Shown here piece by piece: positions 34,157 through 44,887 of a DNA stretch of 64,000 nucleotides; position 1 is the stretch's first letter; the number at the start of each line of letters is the position of its first letter. Under the pieces are notes generated by a model. It was not told the origin of the DNA. It saw nothing but the letters and a program-made list of their open reading frames with translations, and searched no databases. This stretch comes from Notospermus geniculatus (Eukaryota > Nemertea > Pilidiophora > Heteronemertea > Lineidae). Made by a program: the position numbers and the translations under genes. Location: NCBI GenBank assembly GCA_002633025.1, contig NMRB01002805.1, positions 18,050-82,049 on the forward strand, given 5' to 3'.

Positions 34157-36750
34157 ATGTTTCTGCCTTTGGATGCATAAACGTCATGAGCTTTTGATCC
34201 CATGACCACAAAACTCTTCATTCATTGGTAGGTCCCCGTGATCTGACACAGAGAATTTTAATTGGTTGAACTGTTGAAAACCGCACGCCAAGAAGACGTG
34301 CGACCTGACGCCGATGACAGTCGCTTGGGATAGGATCAAGAAAAGATCTGACAAGATGAGTTGCCCATTGTACCGTGGACAAGCAGCCCTTCACGAAAAT
34401 TGCCTTCAGTAAAATAGTTTCCAGCTCGTACGACGAGCGTGAAAACTTCCATGTGCTGCCGGCTTGAGCCGTTTTAGCAGTGGGTATTAAACCGTGAATT
34501 AAATGGACCAACATTGATGATTGAGAGTCGGCTCGTCAACAACCAATTAACCTCCGACTTCTTGAATCGAAAACCTGGAAAAACACTCTAACAGTCGTAA
34601 GCGCACTATCGACGTACAATACGCTGAGTGCGTTTCCTCGTATTGATCTGAAAAAATGATTTTTTCGTCTAACCACAAGGCAGGTAAGTTTATTCATGAG
34701 CGTACTGATGAGGTCGGGCACAATGTCGAACATGGAGATCCAGTTAGCATTTGTAGGTTAATTTGATCGGGTTATAGAAACGAATGAGTTGCCAGACTGA
34801 AAAGGGCAGCGTAATTGAGACAGTGGTGTTTCAGCAAAGGAGTTTTACCATCGTGCCACGCCCCGTCTTTTCTCGGAGTCAGAAAATGCCCTGCAGTGGT
34901 CTAAATTGGTAGCCAGCAGGGCTACAACTGGAAAAAAGTTGGTAGCCATGCTCTTTTTGTGATAGGTCAAATTCTCTGACTACTTCTTTATTACACCGGT
35001 ATACACTTTGAATTTGATGCCGTCATAAAGGAACCAGTCTACAATGATCGCAGTGCCAACTTCAGCACACGCAGACGAACTATTAATAGTACAATATCTG
35101 CCTGAAGATGGCATTTCAATTGCTCAGTTTGAACCAACGACGGTGCTCATACATTAACATTCATTACCACACTCTCTCTGATAACATGTGCGGGTCAGAA
35201 ACAGAGCCTGGAGCTATTTTATGGGTGACTTTTCGAAGTAGCCGACCGGGCGACCGACATGGAGAGGTTTGATAGCCCGACACCAATTCAGGTGGGTCCC
35301 AGGCCATTGGGCTACTGCTTTTGACCCCAAGCTGCCTGCCAATTTCTCATACAAAGTAGCCTATGGCAGTACCTCTTACACTGGTGAAACAGGGTGCCAT
35401 GCCCTGCTCTCTTCTCTCCTTCCTTCTGACATTTTTGGCTGAAACACAGGTTTTGAAGTTCTGAGAAGAACTCAGACGCAGAAATGCAGGAAAGTGGAAC
35501 CTCTTTCTCTTTTACGGACACCCTTTGTACTACCGGTAAGTGTGTCCTCCGTTGGGAGGTGTCCTCTCCTAATCACAGAGATCTTGTTATGAGCTGATCA
35601 AATGAAATGGGAACCCTAGCCCACTGCTTCAAGTATCACTAGTGGTTAAAACTATGAAACTGACATCCCGGTCCTGATCAATTTCCCACACAAAAGGTGT
35701 CCATTGTATAGGACCTTGTTCAGTGTGCTGCCCTCTATCCTAGCTAGGATCCCCATTATGGTCACTGCATGCTAGGACAACTCTCTGAGGCTGAACCTGC
35801 TTCAGAACCTTCTTTGGGAATATGCCGAAATCGGGGCTGAACTTCGTTGTCCATAGAGGAGTGTCCACCTGGCAAGGTGTCTGCAAAGGAAGCTTCCATG
35901 GAAAGAATGTCTTAGAATTCGTTGAGCAATGGTCTCCTCATGAACACAAATGTGGGGAATTTTCCCCTCGGCTCCGATATTCAAATTCTCATCGTGAAAT
36001 CGATCTCAGGTGCCTGCATACGGAATACCAGAGATATCCCTCTGCATCTTCTACCTACAAAATATGACGATGTTTGCTAACATCCAATTCCAACCTATTC
36101 ACGATGATGTATATCGGAAAGTCGCCAACAATGCTGAGCGATATCTGCATTAGAATCTTCTCAGATCAGGATTGCTGTTCGTACCTGCAATAAAACCCGA
36201 CGGATCTCACCGCGTTTTACCTTTCATCCACCTCCACAACCGTCGGTACTTTATGCCGTAACAACTCAGGTGAACACGTCGTAAGAATACGCCGCAGGTT
36301 GGCATGTTGTGATCCGACGCATTACCCATAATGCCCAGCATTCGAACTTGATAATCTTACGTTATGCCGTGATGGCGATAAAGGTGAGGAATCTGCGTGT
36401 TGCAGGTTTAGATCTGGAACGATCGACTGCGGCTAGAACGATCCGCAACAGGCTGTATTGGATAACGTATACGGCAGGTGTTCGATGCCTTTTCGATGTT
36501 CATTCAGCCTGCCGCAGCTGATTTGTAACAGAAAGATTTCTGCTTAAAGGTCAATTTAAAGCAGTGTGAGACGATATTCTTTCCGCATGTTTCTTAGCAA
36601 TTTACGCATTCGGGAAATGTTCAGATCACCAGGTGTATTCGATTCCAGTGATTCATGCACTGCACAGAGATGTGCATGAACTGTACCAGTACATGACATA
36701 TTCGTAGCTGAAGGGATGGATTCCAGGACCCGTACACTAGCGGGGGGTGG
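34157..36750. other. No gene supported
   Basis: ORFs at 34218-34514 (minus), 35312-35521 (minus) and 36309-36521 (plus) were examined; none shows a convincing domain or exon context. Confidence 0.35.
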
Positions 36751-36853
36751 NNNNNNNNNNNNNNNNNNNNNNNNNNNNNNNNNNNNNNNNNNNNNNNNNN
36801 NNNNNNNNNNNNNNNNNNNNNNNNNNNNNNNNNNNNNNNNNNNNNNNNNNNNN
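36751..36853. other. Assembly gap (103 N)
   Basis: Run of N. Confidence 0.99.
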
Positions 36854-36967
36854 CTAGTCGAGTAAGTAAGAAATGAGTTGAAATAACCTTTTGAGTCTGA
36901 ATCTAGGCTCAGCCCAAGATGGTGCCGACATGGCTGCAATCTCTTTCATGGTTTGTTGTCAACCATA

Positions 36968-37085
36968 CTGCCTGATGGAAAGTCAAAGTTTGGGTTTATC
37001 ATGTTTATAATCTGATATCAACTATGGTAGAGGTTATTGTCCGACTTTATACACTAACCCCAGTCATGTCAGTCTGTCCTGAAAC
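36968..37085 (-). mobile_element. SINE S1 3'-tail fragment
   Basis: Matches the tail of the S1 SINE in reverse orientation (GTTTGGGTTTAT, CTGATATCAACTATGGTAGA, ACTAACCCCAGTC, CCTGAAACCT). The tRNA head is absent. Confidence 0.65.
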
Positions 37086-37771
37086 CTCGGTCATGTAGCG
37101 ATTTTTTTCCGCACCCGCTTGCGGCCTGCGCAGTATTGCGTCATCATTTTCTGGGAATTCCCCGGTAATATACAAATGTAGAAATGATGGAAGTTGAAAC
37201 AGGCTCCATGGACCGAAGACCCAAAACTGCGGGAAAACTCACGCATCTGTGCCCATTTCGTGGAAACTCAATGCCCGCACCTGCACCTGCCTCCACGTCC
37301 GCACCCACCTCATAGAAAAGCCGCTTTAGACGTAAAAATGGATAGAGCACCGAGGATGAAGTGTTAATCAAAATATGTTCTTCACTTGTCACATGACGTA
37401 ATGGCCCAAATATCAACTTTATCTAGCATTATGATGAACGATCGTGAATGTCAGTCGCGATCAACGTACAATACATGATACTGTTTTTACTAACGATCGT
37501 ATTTATGGGCAATTACGAACACTTCGCATCTCTTGGGAGCATAATTTAGATTAATTCCGCATAATACAGATCGTATCTTCTCTGTTCTGGAAATGTGCAG
37601 CGTGCCTAGATCACGTCCGCTTTTTTGCAGGATGCCACACAATAATCATGATGTATATGACACTTGATGGAGAGCAATGGTGACAGTGGCTGATGGGCAG
37701 CAGATTGAGAAAAAAATCAACTCTGATTCTGGATGGATTGAAAAGGACGAACCCCAAAGACTATGAAGACA
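37086..37771. other. No gene seen
   Basis: No exon or bounded repeat recognised. Confidence 0.4.
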
Positions 37772-37894
37772 CCAGGGCCCATATTCACGAAACCCTTAGG
37801 CTTAGTTGGTTACTAAATCATCCAGTTTGTACAGGCCAATGTACACCACTAGCAGCCAACTAAGCTAGCAGGTTTTCGTGAATATGGGCCCTGG
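37772..37894. mobile_element. Hairpin MITE, AGGGCCCATATTCACGAAA
   Basis: Inverted arms AGGGCCCATATTCACGAAAC and CTAGCAGGTTTTCGTGAATA then TGGGCCCT. Flanking DNA on both sides (37728-37768 and 37943-38005, GATTCTGGATGGATTG) forms a diverged direct repeat. A C(12-14) run follows near 37913-37926. Confidence 0.75.
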
Positions 37895-38039
37895 TTTTGG
37901 CCTTTGTCTTCAACCCCCCCCCCCCCACATGACTAACCAACACCGATTCTGGATGGATTGCCAGTTAACAAAATGGACGAGCCAAAAAGACTAAAGAATG
38001 AAGACCATTGGTCCTGGCTTATTGAAACAAGTCAAGTCA

Positions 38040-38300
38040 ATTCATTTCAGTGGGGGGGGGGTGAATTGTCCTAGGGGACGAATTGTCATGGAATGAATTG
38101 TCCTTGGGTACACATTTTATGAACTGTAGGGACAAATTGTGTGCAGGGACAAATTGTCTGGGGACGAATTGCCATAGGGGATGAATTGTCCAGGGACGAA
38201 ATGTCGTATGGGACAAATTGTCTGGGGACGAACTGTCTGGGGACGAACTGTCCGGGGACGAACTATCTGGCGACGAACTGTCCGGGGACGAACTCTCCTC
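38040..38300 (+). repeat. GGGACGAATTGTC array
   Basis: About 15 imperfect tandem copies of GGGGACGAATTGTCT (15 bp) and variants. In one frame this reads SGDEL repeats, a by-product. A short array of the reverse complement lies at 45655-45745. Confidence 0.85.
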
Positions 38301-38322
38301 TAACCCAGATACACTATATGTA

Positions 38323-38441
38323 GGGTCGTATTTTAGAACGTTCCTTAACGTTAAGGTCGACCTTAAGTCTTTTGTAAAACCATCAAGAACAATAGATTTA
38401 AGGTGGACCTTAATGTTAAGGAACGTTCTAAAATACGGCCC
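38323..38441. mobile_element. Hairpin MITE, GGGTCGTATTTTAGAACG, copy 2
   Basis: Second copy of the 33889-34007 hairpin, inserted just downstream of the GGGACGAATTGTC array. Confidence 0.8.
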
Positions 38442-39238
38442 GCAGGCCTTTATATTCCCCTGAAGTCCAGACACCCTCTATTTGTTTACCTTATTTTGGG
38501 GACATTTCGTCGCGTATTCATCCCCATCTCGAAGTCATCAGTCACCAAGGAGACTGGGTTTTGTACTTATGAGAGTCATAGAAATAAAGAAAATCCCGTC
38601 CTTCATGTTTGAAAACTACCAGTCTTTTCTAGAGTTTCAGATTGTAAAGTTCCACTTGAAAAAGACCCCGGTTGGGGTCGAAAATTCGTGAATTCTGGAG
38701 ATTGACTTCTTGCTTATTATCATTTTGTGTGTCAATTTTGTGCTATTCTGTATATTGGGTTTGAAAACTGCAGGAGAGCTATTTATTACACTCCTCAGAA
38801 GTGCTAGGACAGCTATTAGCTCTCAGGAAAAACTTTAATGACAAAGCTTTGTTTCTTCATGGAGTTTTTGTTTTCTGGAGAGGCTGAATTTGGGGACACC
38901 GATTTTGGGGACATTCATTAGTGGGAATTTGGGCGACACCGTATAACGGCGTCGTTTTGGGGGAATCTAAAGGCCTGGCCCGTAGTCTACTCTCCTCACC
39001 CATACCCAGGGATTAAAGGCGTTGCTGGCCTACCTAGCTGGGAGTGAGAGCTCTGCGTTACAGGTTTGATCAGATGATACATCACCGACAGAATTTGTCT
39101 TGAGAGAAACACGCTGATGATACCAGTGAATGCGATCCTCCCACGATGTTGCCGACACGAACAAACCGCTATTGGAAATCTTATCCTCGAGTTTTTCGGC
39201 ACAGACTTGGAAACACATGAAACATAACTGACTTCAAG
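38442..39238. other. No gene seen
   Basis: The minus-strand ORFs at 38996-39250 were examined; no domain is recognised. Confidence 0.35.
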
Positions 39239-39420
39239 TGGATGTTGCATGTGTCGGTGTATAGCTGACAGTAATCAATGTGACGGCTTTACGCCAATAA
39301 CGGAAATGCGGAGTCATAACCACTACTCTTTCTCTCAATATTTCACTTCATGTTCATGCAAACTTCCATGCATTCAATTCAACTATGAATTGTACTTGGT
39401 TAAAATGTACACCCAACCTT
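39239..39420 (+). pseudogene. Possible DEG/ENaC (ASIC-like) channel fragment
   Basis: One plus-strand frame reads GCCMCRCIADSNQCDGFTPI followed about 17 residues later by FTSCSCKLPCIQFNYELYLVK. The C-x-C...C...C-x-C-x-x-P-C-x-x-x-x-Y-x-x-x-L-x-x-V-K spacing resembles the Cys-rich extracellular region preceding TM2 in acid-sensing/epithelial sodium channels. An acceptor-like CAAG precedes it, but no donor or neighbouring exon was found and a stop lies 18 codons or fewer upstream. It could be a lone exon, a pseudogene piece or chance. Confidence 0.25.
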
Positions 39421-39440
39421 TTTTGTTCACGGTTGATTGC

Positions 39441-39600
39441 CACAGGGCCGACGCCAACGCATTTTGGGCCCTGGTATGGAGGGGGACATCTCAAGCTACT
39501 CTGGTTTCCTCACTTGGATGGGGTCTTTTACTTGCCCTTTGCAAAGGCACAAATACATGTACGTGCACGTACACAGTACCATGGCTAAAGGCGTTCTTCC
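39441..39600 (-). mobile_element. SINE S2 body fragment
   Basis: Contains TTTTGGGCCCTGGTATGGAG, GGATGGGGTCTTTTACTTGC and ACCATGGCTAA, all S2 body words in the same order as 39838-40135. No tRNA head. Confidence 0.6.
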
Positions 39601-39837
39601 ACATGAGAAATTTCTCGTGCGGGTTGGCTCCCAATGGGCAATTCACCATTGTTGGTTTCTTAATGCATGGTTTCAGCAATGGCATACCCGATTGTCCATT
39701 AATTTTCTTTGGTGAGTATTGAGAGCCAACTTGTGCAAGAAAATTCTCACCATGCAGCAGCACTTACTGTCCCTTTCAACGGACTTTGCAATGGACGTGA
39801 AGCGGCAAGGATGATTTGTATTTGTATTTCATTTTTC

Positions 39838-40135
39838 CGCCAGGGCTGATGCCATAGCATTATTCATATTGGCCCTGGTAAGTACAGATGAGGCCATCTC
39901 AAGCTCCTCATGCTCCTCACTCGGATGGGGTTTTTAATTTGCCCTTGCAAAGAAACAACGTACAAGGCGCCACGGCTTACTGTCTCATGCGACGGACGTG
40001 AAGAGCTGGGAATGAAATCCCATATGGCCCGGGCTAGATTCGAACTCGGGACCTGCCGCTTGCTGAGCGAACGTGATAACCACTCGACTATCAGGGCTCG
40101 ACCTCTATGCGGACGTGATAACCACTGGGCTATAA
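39838..40135 (-). mobile_element. tRNA-derived SINE S2, near full length
   Basis: Minus strand: tRNA-like head (about 40027-40100) with A-box TAGTCGAGTGGT and B-box GAGTTCGAATC, then a body running to GGGCAAATTAAAAACCCC and GGCCAATATGAATAATGC. Part of the head is duplicated at 40105-40130 (GTGATAACCACT). Confidence 0.7.
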
Positions 40136-40137
40136 AC

Positions 40138-40312
40138 AGGGACGGATCCAGGATTTCCGGAAAGAGGGGGCGCACTGTGCTAGAAACATTGAAATCTGCA
40201 GTGAAATTCAATGATTTGCTCCAAACTTCAGAATTTCATGGTCGATTTTACAGATTTGTTGACCGAAAGGGGAGGCGTGCATGGGATGCACCCCCTCTTG
40301 GATCCACGCCTG
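40138..40312 (+). mobile_element. MITE, CAGGGACGGATCCAGG ends, copy 1
   Basis: Imperfect inverted ends built on GGATCCA, CAGGGACGGATCCAGG and CTTGGATCCACGCCTG. The interior matches 56934-57093 in reverse orientation (TTGGTC/GACCAA, AAATCTGC). A partial copy starts near 45235. Confidence 0.65.
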
Positions 40313-41254
40313 ATAAAGGCTCTTTGATAGCAACTAAATGCAAGTCCTACCCACTACTACATGTAAGTTGGCGCTTTGTGCAGATGATGGCACCAATGGA
40401 AACCAGAATGCTGATTTTTCTGATCAGTGATATTTTCTGGTCTCGTTCGTCTGACCTCAGGATCCGCTGCGACTTCCCTCGGCGCTTCCTCAGAAAAGTT
40501 AATGAGCCTCCAGTATCTGACTTAGTTTTTCAATCATCTTTCTTCTTCTTTCTCGTTTGTTTCCAAATCAATAATATTGGCTTCAGGCGTTGTTCGTGCG
40601 ATATCTTCAACTCATCACCTTCAACAGAACTGGAGTAAACTGGCTGAATTTTCTAATCCAAATTGAATTTTTCTAGCTTATTATTGCTGCCCTGCCAACG
40701 GCGTGTGTTCAGCAACTTATCGTGAAAAATTAATCTGCTGGATAAATTGAGTTAGGGTGATTGTTATTCGTTCTGTTGGTGTTTATTTGGGTGTTCCCCG
40801 GGGATGACACAATTATGCATTTCTTATGAACCCCTTCACGGCCAGGAGAAATGTTTATTTTGTCGAGCATTGAATCTTCCTCGAAGGGTTCTAACTTTGT
40901 TTTCTACAATCTGTAAAAAAAATTTGTCGTTCAACTTGTTCATAAAAAATTAAAATGCCTGTACTCCAAAGGCTATGCTGTCCACAACAGTGCTTTCCTG
41001 CTCGTTGATGTGGTCCACAGGCTTGGGACTCTAAAGGGCGGCGCACACTTGCGATTTTTCGAGCGATTTTCTAGGCGACCACAGCAGCGACTGAACATAT
41101 TTTTAGTTTTTGTTGACTAGTTAGCGACAAATGCTTCCTTAGAAGATCAGTGATGTCACGGAGGACACCGCTGATCGACCTGAAATAAGGTAATTATCGC
41201 ATGCGACGTAGTACACATGTAGTTGCATCGGCAGTCGCCCCATTTAGTTGCACG
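40313..41254. other. No gene seen
   Basis: No exon or bounded repeat recognised. Confidence 0.4.
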
Positions 41255-41398
41255 TGTGTGCTGCCCTTTAAGGCCAGTGTCCACCACCTTGCCACGCAGT
41301 TTTCACAGGTTTGTGCCAGTGTCCACCACCTTGCCATGTGGTTTCCAAAGGCTTGGCACTCTGAAGGCCAGTGTTCACAGCAGTGGTTTCCTGTTCTA

Positions 41399-41973
41399 CA
41401 GGGTGACCCAAAAAAAATGAGACCCATGAACATGTTAATCAAAACTTTAATTTTCAGGCTACGGCAACCAAACTTCACACTATGTTATCTCAACTTAATG
41501 CACGGCCTGCACACCAAGTTTCATTAGTCAGGGCTTATCACTTTCCGTTTAATTACGTCTTTCCATAATGTGCTCAAGATGAGCACCTCGGCGCTGGCGG
41601 CACACTTGAACACGACGCGCGAAGTTCTCAATGACTCGAACGCACTCCTCCTTTGGAATCTCACGAATCTTCGCAGTTCTGGGCTCCTTCAACTCGTGAA
41701 TGTTTGGGGGATTATTCCTATAGACTTTGTCTTTGAGGTAGCCCCATAGGTAGAAATCCGGGGGGTTCAGGTCTGGCCAGTGCGAAGCCCATTCAGGGTC
41801 ACACCTCCTACTGATAAGGCGATCCTGAAAGTGTTCGCGNCCCTGACCTAGAAACTTGGTGTGCAGGCCGTGCATTAAGTTGAGATAACATGTGTGAAGT
41901 TTGGTTGCTGTAGCCTGAAAATTAAAGTTTTTATTAACATGTTCATGGGTCTCATTTTTTTTGGGTCACCCTG
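41399..41973. mobile_element. Non-autonomous Tc1/mariner-like element
   Basis: Starts CAGGGTGACCCAAAAAAAAT and ends with the mirror image, flanked by TA on each side (41397-41398, 41974-41975). Long terminal inverted repeats of about 130 bp (to about 41530 and from about 41845). The 575-bp length and short internal ORF show a large internal deletion relative to a full element of about 1.3 kb. Confidence 0.9.
41549..41836 (-). pseudogene. Tc1/mariner-superfamily transposase C-terminal remnant
   Basis: The minus strand encodes about 95 C-terminal residues ending with TAA. DRLISRRCDPEW precedes WPDLNPPDFYLWGYLKDKVY, the region around the last catalytic Asp (the D of PPDF) in this superfamily, where intact proteins read close to SPDLxPPDFFLWGYLK. 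It continues with NNPPNIHELK and a final helix ending RGAHLEHIMERRN. The first two catalytic Asp residues and the DNA-binding domain are absent, so the element cannot supply its own transposase. An N lies just upstream at 41840. Confidence 0.85.
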
Positions 41974-42765
41974 TATAAGGCGGTTATACAGGCTTGGCAC
42001 AAAGGCCAGTTTCCACTGCCTTGCCATGCAGTTCGCAGAGGCTTAGCAAGCCAGTAGTGTCCACCACCTTGCCATGCGGTTTCCAGGCTTGGCACCCTAA
42101 AGCCGTAACTAGGCCTGAGTGTTGTTGACAGCAGTGGTTTCCTGTTCTTTCTCAGGCGGTTTCCATGGCACAATAGGCCAGTGTCCACTCCCTTGCCAGG
42201 CAGTTTCCACACGCTTGGCACGTACTTTAAAGGCCCGTTACATGTACTACAGCTTGGTTTCCTGTTCTTCTCCTGGAAGGTGCTTTTCTATACTGCTCTG
42301 CCATGTTACCTGCCCTTGTCATGAGATTTCCACAGGCTTGGCAACCTAAACGCCAGTTCCATCACAGTACTTGTAGTTTCCCGCTCTTCTCAGCCGTTTC
42401 CACAGGCCTGGCATTCTGAAGGCCATTGTCCACTTCAGTGGTCTTGTCTTATTAAAGGCCAGTGTCCACTACAGTGGTCTTGGCTTATTTAAAGGCCAGT
42501 GTCCACTACAGTGGTCTTGGCTTATTAAAGGCCAGTGTCCACTACAGTGCTCTTGGCTTAAAGCTGAACTGCATGAACAAAACGCCCTCATGCGGCGAGC
42601 AAGAGAAATGCTAACGCCCTACAAACACCTGAAACGAAGGCTCAGAACATGATAGACCCAACGAGGCCAGGAGGGCGCCACCTTATTTGTCTTCGGGCAA
42701 CAGAGCTGTCAACATCTCCGGATACCTCTTACACACTACTCAAAGAAAAAAAATATAGTCATTTA

Positions 42766-42830
42766 GACGGGAGTCGAACCGTCGACCTTCGATTTGTAAT
42801 CCACCACTCTGCCCACTCGGCCAACGAGCC
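42766..42830 (-). other. tRNA-like pol III promoter, outward (left)
   Basis: The minus strand reads GGCTCGTTGGCCGAGTGGGC (A-box TGGCCGAGTGG) and then ACGGTTCGACTCCCGTC (B-box GGTTCGACTCC). The acceptor stem does not pair, so it is a SINE-type head, not a tRNA gene. Confidence 0.7.
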
Positions 42831-42929
42831 AGGTGACGAATAACATGATTTGTGTTTGTCATAGACGTAGGCCTTCGACTTACGTAATAATACTATGAAT
42901 AAGAGAAAACAAAGGAAGCCTACCAACAA

Positions 42930-42998
42930 GATCGGTGGCCAAATGGGGAAGACGGTAGAGCCAAGATAACAGGGCGCGGGTTCGATTCCCAGCTGGGT
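42930..42998 (+). other. tRNA-like pol III promoter, outward (right)
   Basis: Plus strand GGTGGCCAAATGGGGAAGAC (A-box) and GCGGGTTCGATTCCCAGC (B-box), followed by a T6 tract (about 43003-43008) that could terminate pol III. Confidence 0.7.
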
Positions 42999-43345
42999 CG
43001 AACTTTTTTCTTTCGAAAAAAGTGTTCAGCAGGAGCTCGCCAGAGGATGTTGACACCTTGACAGCTCGAAGACAAACAAGGTGGCGCCCTCCTGGCCTCG
43101 TTGGGTCTATCATGTTCTGAGCCTTCGTTTGAGGTGTTTGCAGGGCGTTTGCATTTCTCTTGCTCGTCGCATGGGGGCTTTTCGTTCATGCAGTTCAGCT
43201 TTAAGGCCAGTGTCAGCGACAGTGGTCTTGGCTTATCAAAGGCCAGTGTCCACCACAGTGGTCTTGGCTTATTAAATGCCAGTGTCCATTACAGTGGGCT
43301 TGGCTTATTAAAGGCCAGTGTCCACCACAGTGGTTTCCACCTCTT

Positions 43346-43832
43346 GCCATGTGTTTTCCACAACACCTACATTGTAACATTCTAAAGCAAGGCCATGTGG
43401 TTTCCACTGTGACCACGATGTATGAAACACCAAAGCTGTCATCCCATGATTTTTGAGCCCCACACACCAGTTGCCTGCACAACCAGACCTTGCCAGAGTA
43501 ATTAGATTTTACCAAATTTCCCAGGCTAGACTCCACGGGCTTGAATAATTAATACACAAAAGCAAGACATTAATAATTATTTTAGACGGCGTAAACAAAA
43601 AACGAAAAGTACCACGTGCAACAGGAAATAAAACCGCACAATTTCATTCCGGAACATGTTGGATGGATATAAAACATTCTGTCAGTGTCACTGTCAACCT
43701 GGATGAACCAATATGAGTGAACACTTGAAGAATCAGACAAGATCAGCACAGAAGAGAAGGCTCGAGTTGAGCAAAAATATCTCTGCTATGAAGATGATTC
43801 GTGAGTTCTGTGATAAGAATCGGGACAGCCAT
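43346..43832. other. No gene seen
   Basis: No exon or bounded repeat recognised. Confidence 0.4.
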
Positions 43833-44084
43833 TAGACAAATCCCAAATTCCCAGATCTGCGCACTTCCGCCGAAATCGCAAATACACAACCTCGACCTGA
43901 GACCAGCTGACATGAATGCAATCCATGATTCAGCAATGGTCGACTCTGGCGCAACGTCGTCAAAGTCACTGTCGTGGGGTTCTCTGCGTCACGTCATTCA
44001 ATTTCAGACCGAGGTTGTGTAGTTTGCGATTTCGGCGGAAGTGCGCAGATCTTTCTCGTTTTCGTCAATTTGAGATTTGTCTAT
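43833..44084. mobile_element. Foldback family A, complete copy
   Basis: Ends TAGACAAATCCCAAATT and AATTTGAGATTTGTCTA. Arms contain CAGATCTGCGCACTTCCGCC then GAAATCGC, and AACCTCG. The centre has ATGATTCAGCAATGGTCGAC. Confidence 0.8.
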
Positions 44085-44086
44085 CA

Positions 44087-44887
44087 GGTCGCGTGTCACA
44101 AATAGGGCACCCTAATATGGGGGATCGTCCCCCTTGAGAATTTTTTTTGGATTTCAATTTTGATTTTCTCCACAATGAGTGGGGCTATAATGAATGAGGT
44201 ACCATTTTGTAGCTTAGAATGTCTGCTTTAAAATAGTAATAGATCCAATCTACTTGCATCACACTGAAGGACTACAGATGCATTCAAGCAAATGAAGTCA
44301 GTGGGGGATCGGAGGGGGGGCAACTCTAACTGCAATTCATTTTTCTTTCCGCAGTTTTCTGTTTTAAATTCTCATAACAGCCATCAGATGTCTTGGGGTG
44401 GCATAGATTGGGGTCAAAAGAAGCCATACATACTCAAGTGTTTGTCCAGAGATACAACAATGTATTCGTGTACAAAATGTACAGACGATATACCATGTAT
44501 ACACTTACTTGAGACATCCTGTGAAAAGGGTAGTAGGATTAGTGAATGAAATCAAGCATTTTCTGATAGAATGAACTCTCCTGTTTATTTTGATACCACA
44601 TTTGTATGGATTGGGTGGAAAACAAGGAAATTATGGTATCATATCTGTGAAAAAGGCCTGTTTTGAGAAAATCGCAAAAAACGTCTGTAAATTATAATGC
44701 AATTCCTTTAAAACTGAGTTGATTAAAGGCAATTATCTCATTAATTAAAAACGTTAGAGTTATTTCATTGATGGTTTTTTATGAGGCTTATCATGTTACA
44801 TCAACTGAGTAATTATTGAAAAATTGATAATTTTGACTGGGTGACACATTGGGTGCCCTACATGTACATGTATTTGTGACACGCGAC
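44087..44887. mobile_element. TIR element, GGTCGCGTGTCACAAAT, ATCA target
   Basis: Perfect 17-bp inverted ends. GGGCACCC follows in both arms, but in the right arm it is offset by a 12-bp ACATGTACATGT insertion. Flanked by ATCA on both sides (44083-44086, 44888-44891). Directly abuts the family A foldback. Confidence 0.75.

Larger units (their letters stand above)
42562..43200. mobile_element. TTAA-flanked foldback with two divergent tRNA-like promoters
   Basis: Starts AGCTGAACTGCATGAAC and ends GTTCATGCAGTTCAGCT, with highly similar arms of about 155 bp, between TTAA copies (42558-42561, 43201-43204). It sits inside a 36-bp tandem array unit that normally reads TTATTAAAGGCC. The centre contains two tRNA-like heads pointing outward. 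It could be two SINEs inserted head to head or a foldback that duplicated one. Confidence 0.85.
41255..43345. repeat. GGCCAGTGTCCAC tandem region with insertions
   Basis: A diverged longer unit containing GGCCAGTGTCCACCACCTTG and CAGTTTCCACAGGCTTGGCA fills 41255-41396 and 41976-42410. A regular 36-bp unit (AAAGGCCAGTGTCCACTACA then GTGGTCTTGGCTTATT) fills 42440-42561 and 43201-43340. The array is interrupted by the mariner-like element and by the TTAA foldback. Confidence 0.85.

Noticed and set aside
34218-34514. Minus-strand ORF with RRQVARLLGVRFSTV, resembling a helix-turn-helix
   Set aside because: Only about 15 residues fit; the rest has no transposase or regulator character and no bounded element surrounds it.
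38141-38323. ORF reading SGDELSGDEL repeats
   Set aside because: Direct consequence of the 15-bp array; unit length divisible by three keeps the frame open.
38996-39250. Minus-strand ORFs with paired cysteines
   Set aside because: No recognisable zinc-finger spacing, and they lie antisense to the stronger DEG/ENaC-like reading.
42766-42998. Two tRNA genes
   Set aside because: A and B boxes are present but acceptor stems do not pair and the anticodon arms are irregular; they are SINE-type heads in a foldback.
42440-43340. 36-bp regularly repeated unit resembling a CRISPR array
   Set aside because: Units are contiguous with no unique spacers, the genome is metazoan, and the two halves are one satellite split by a transposon.
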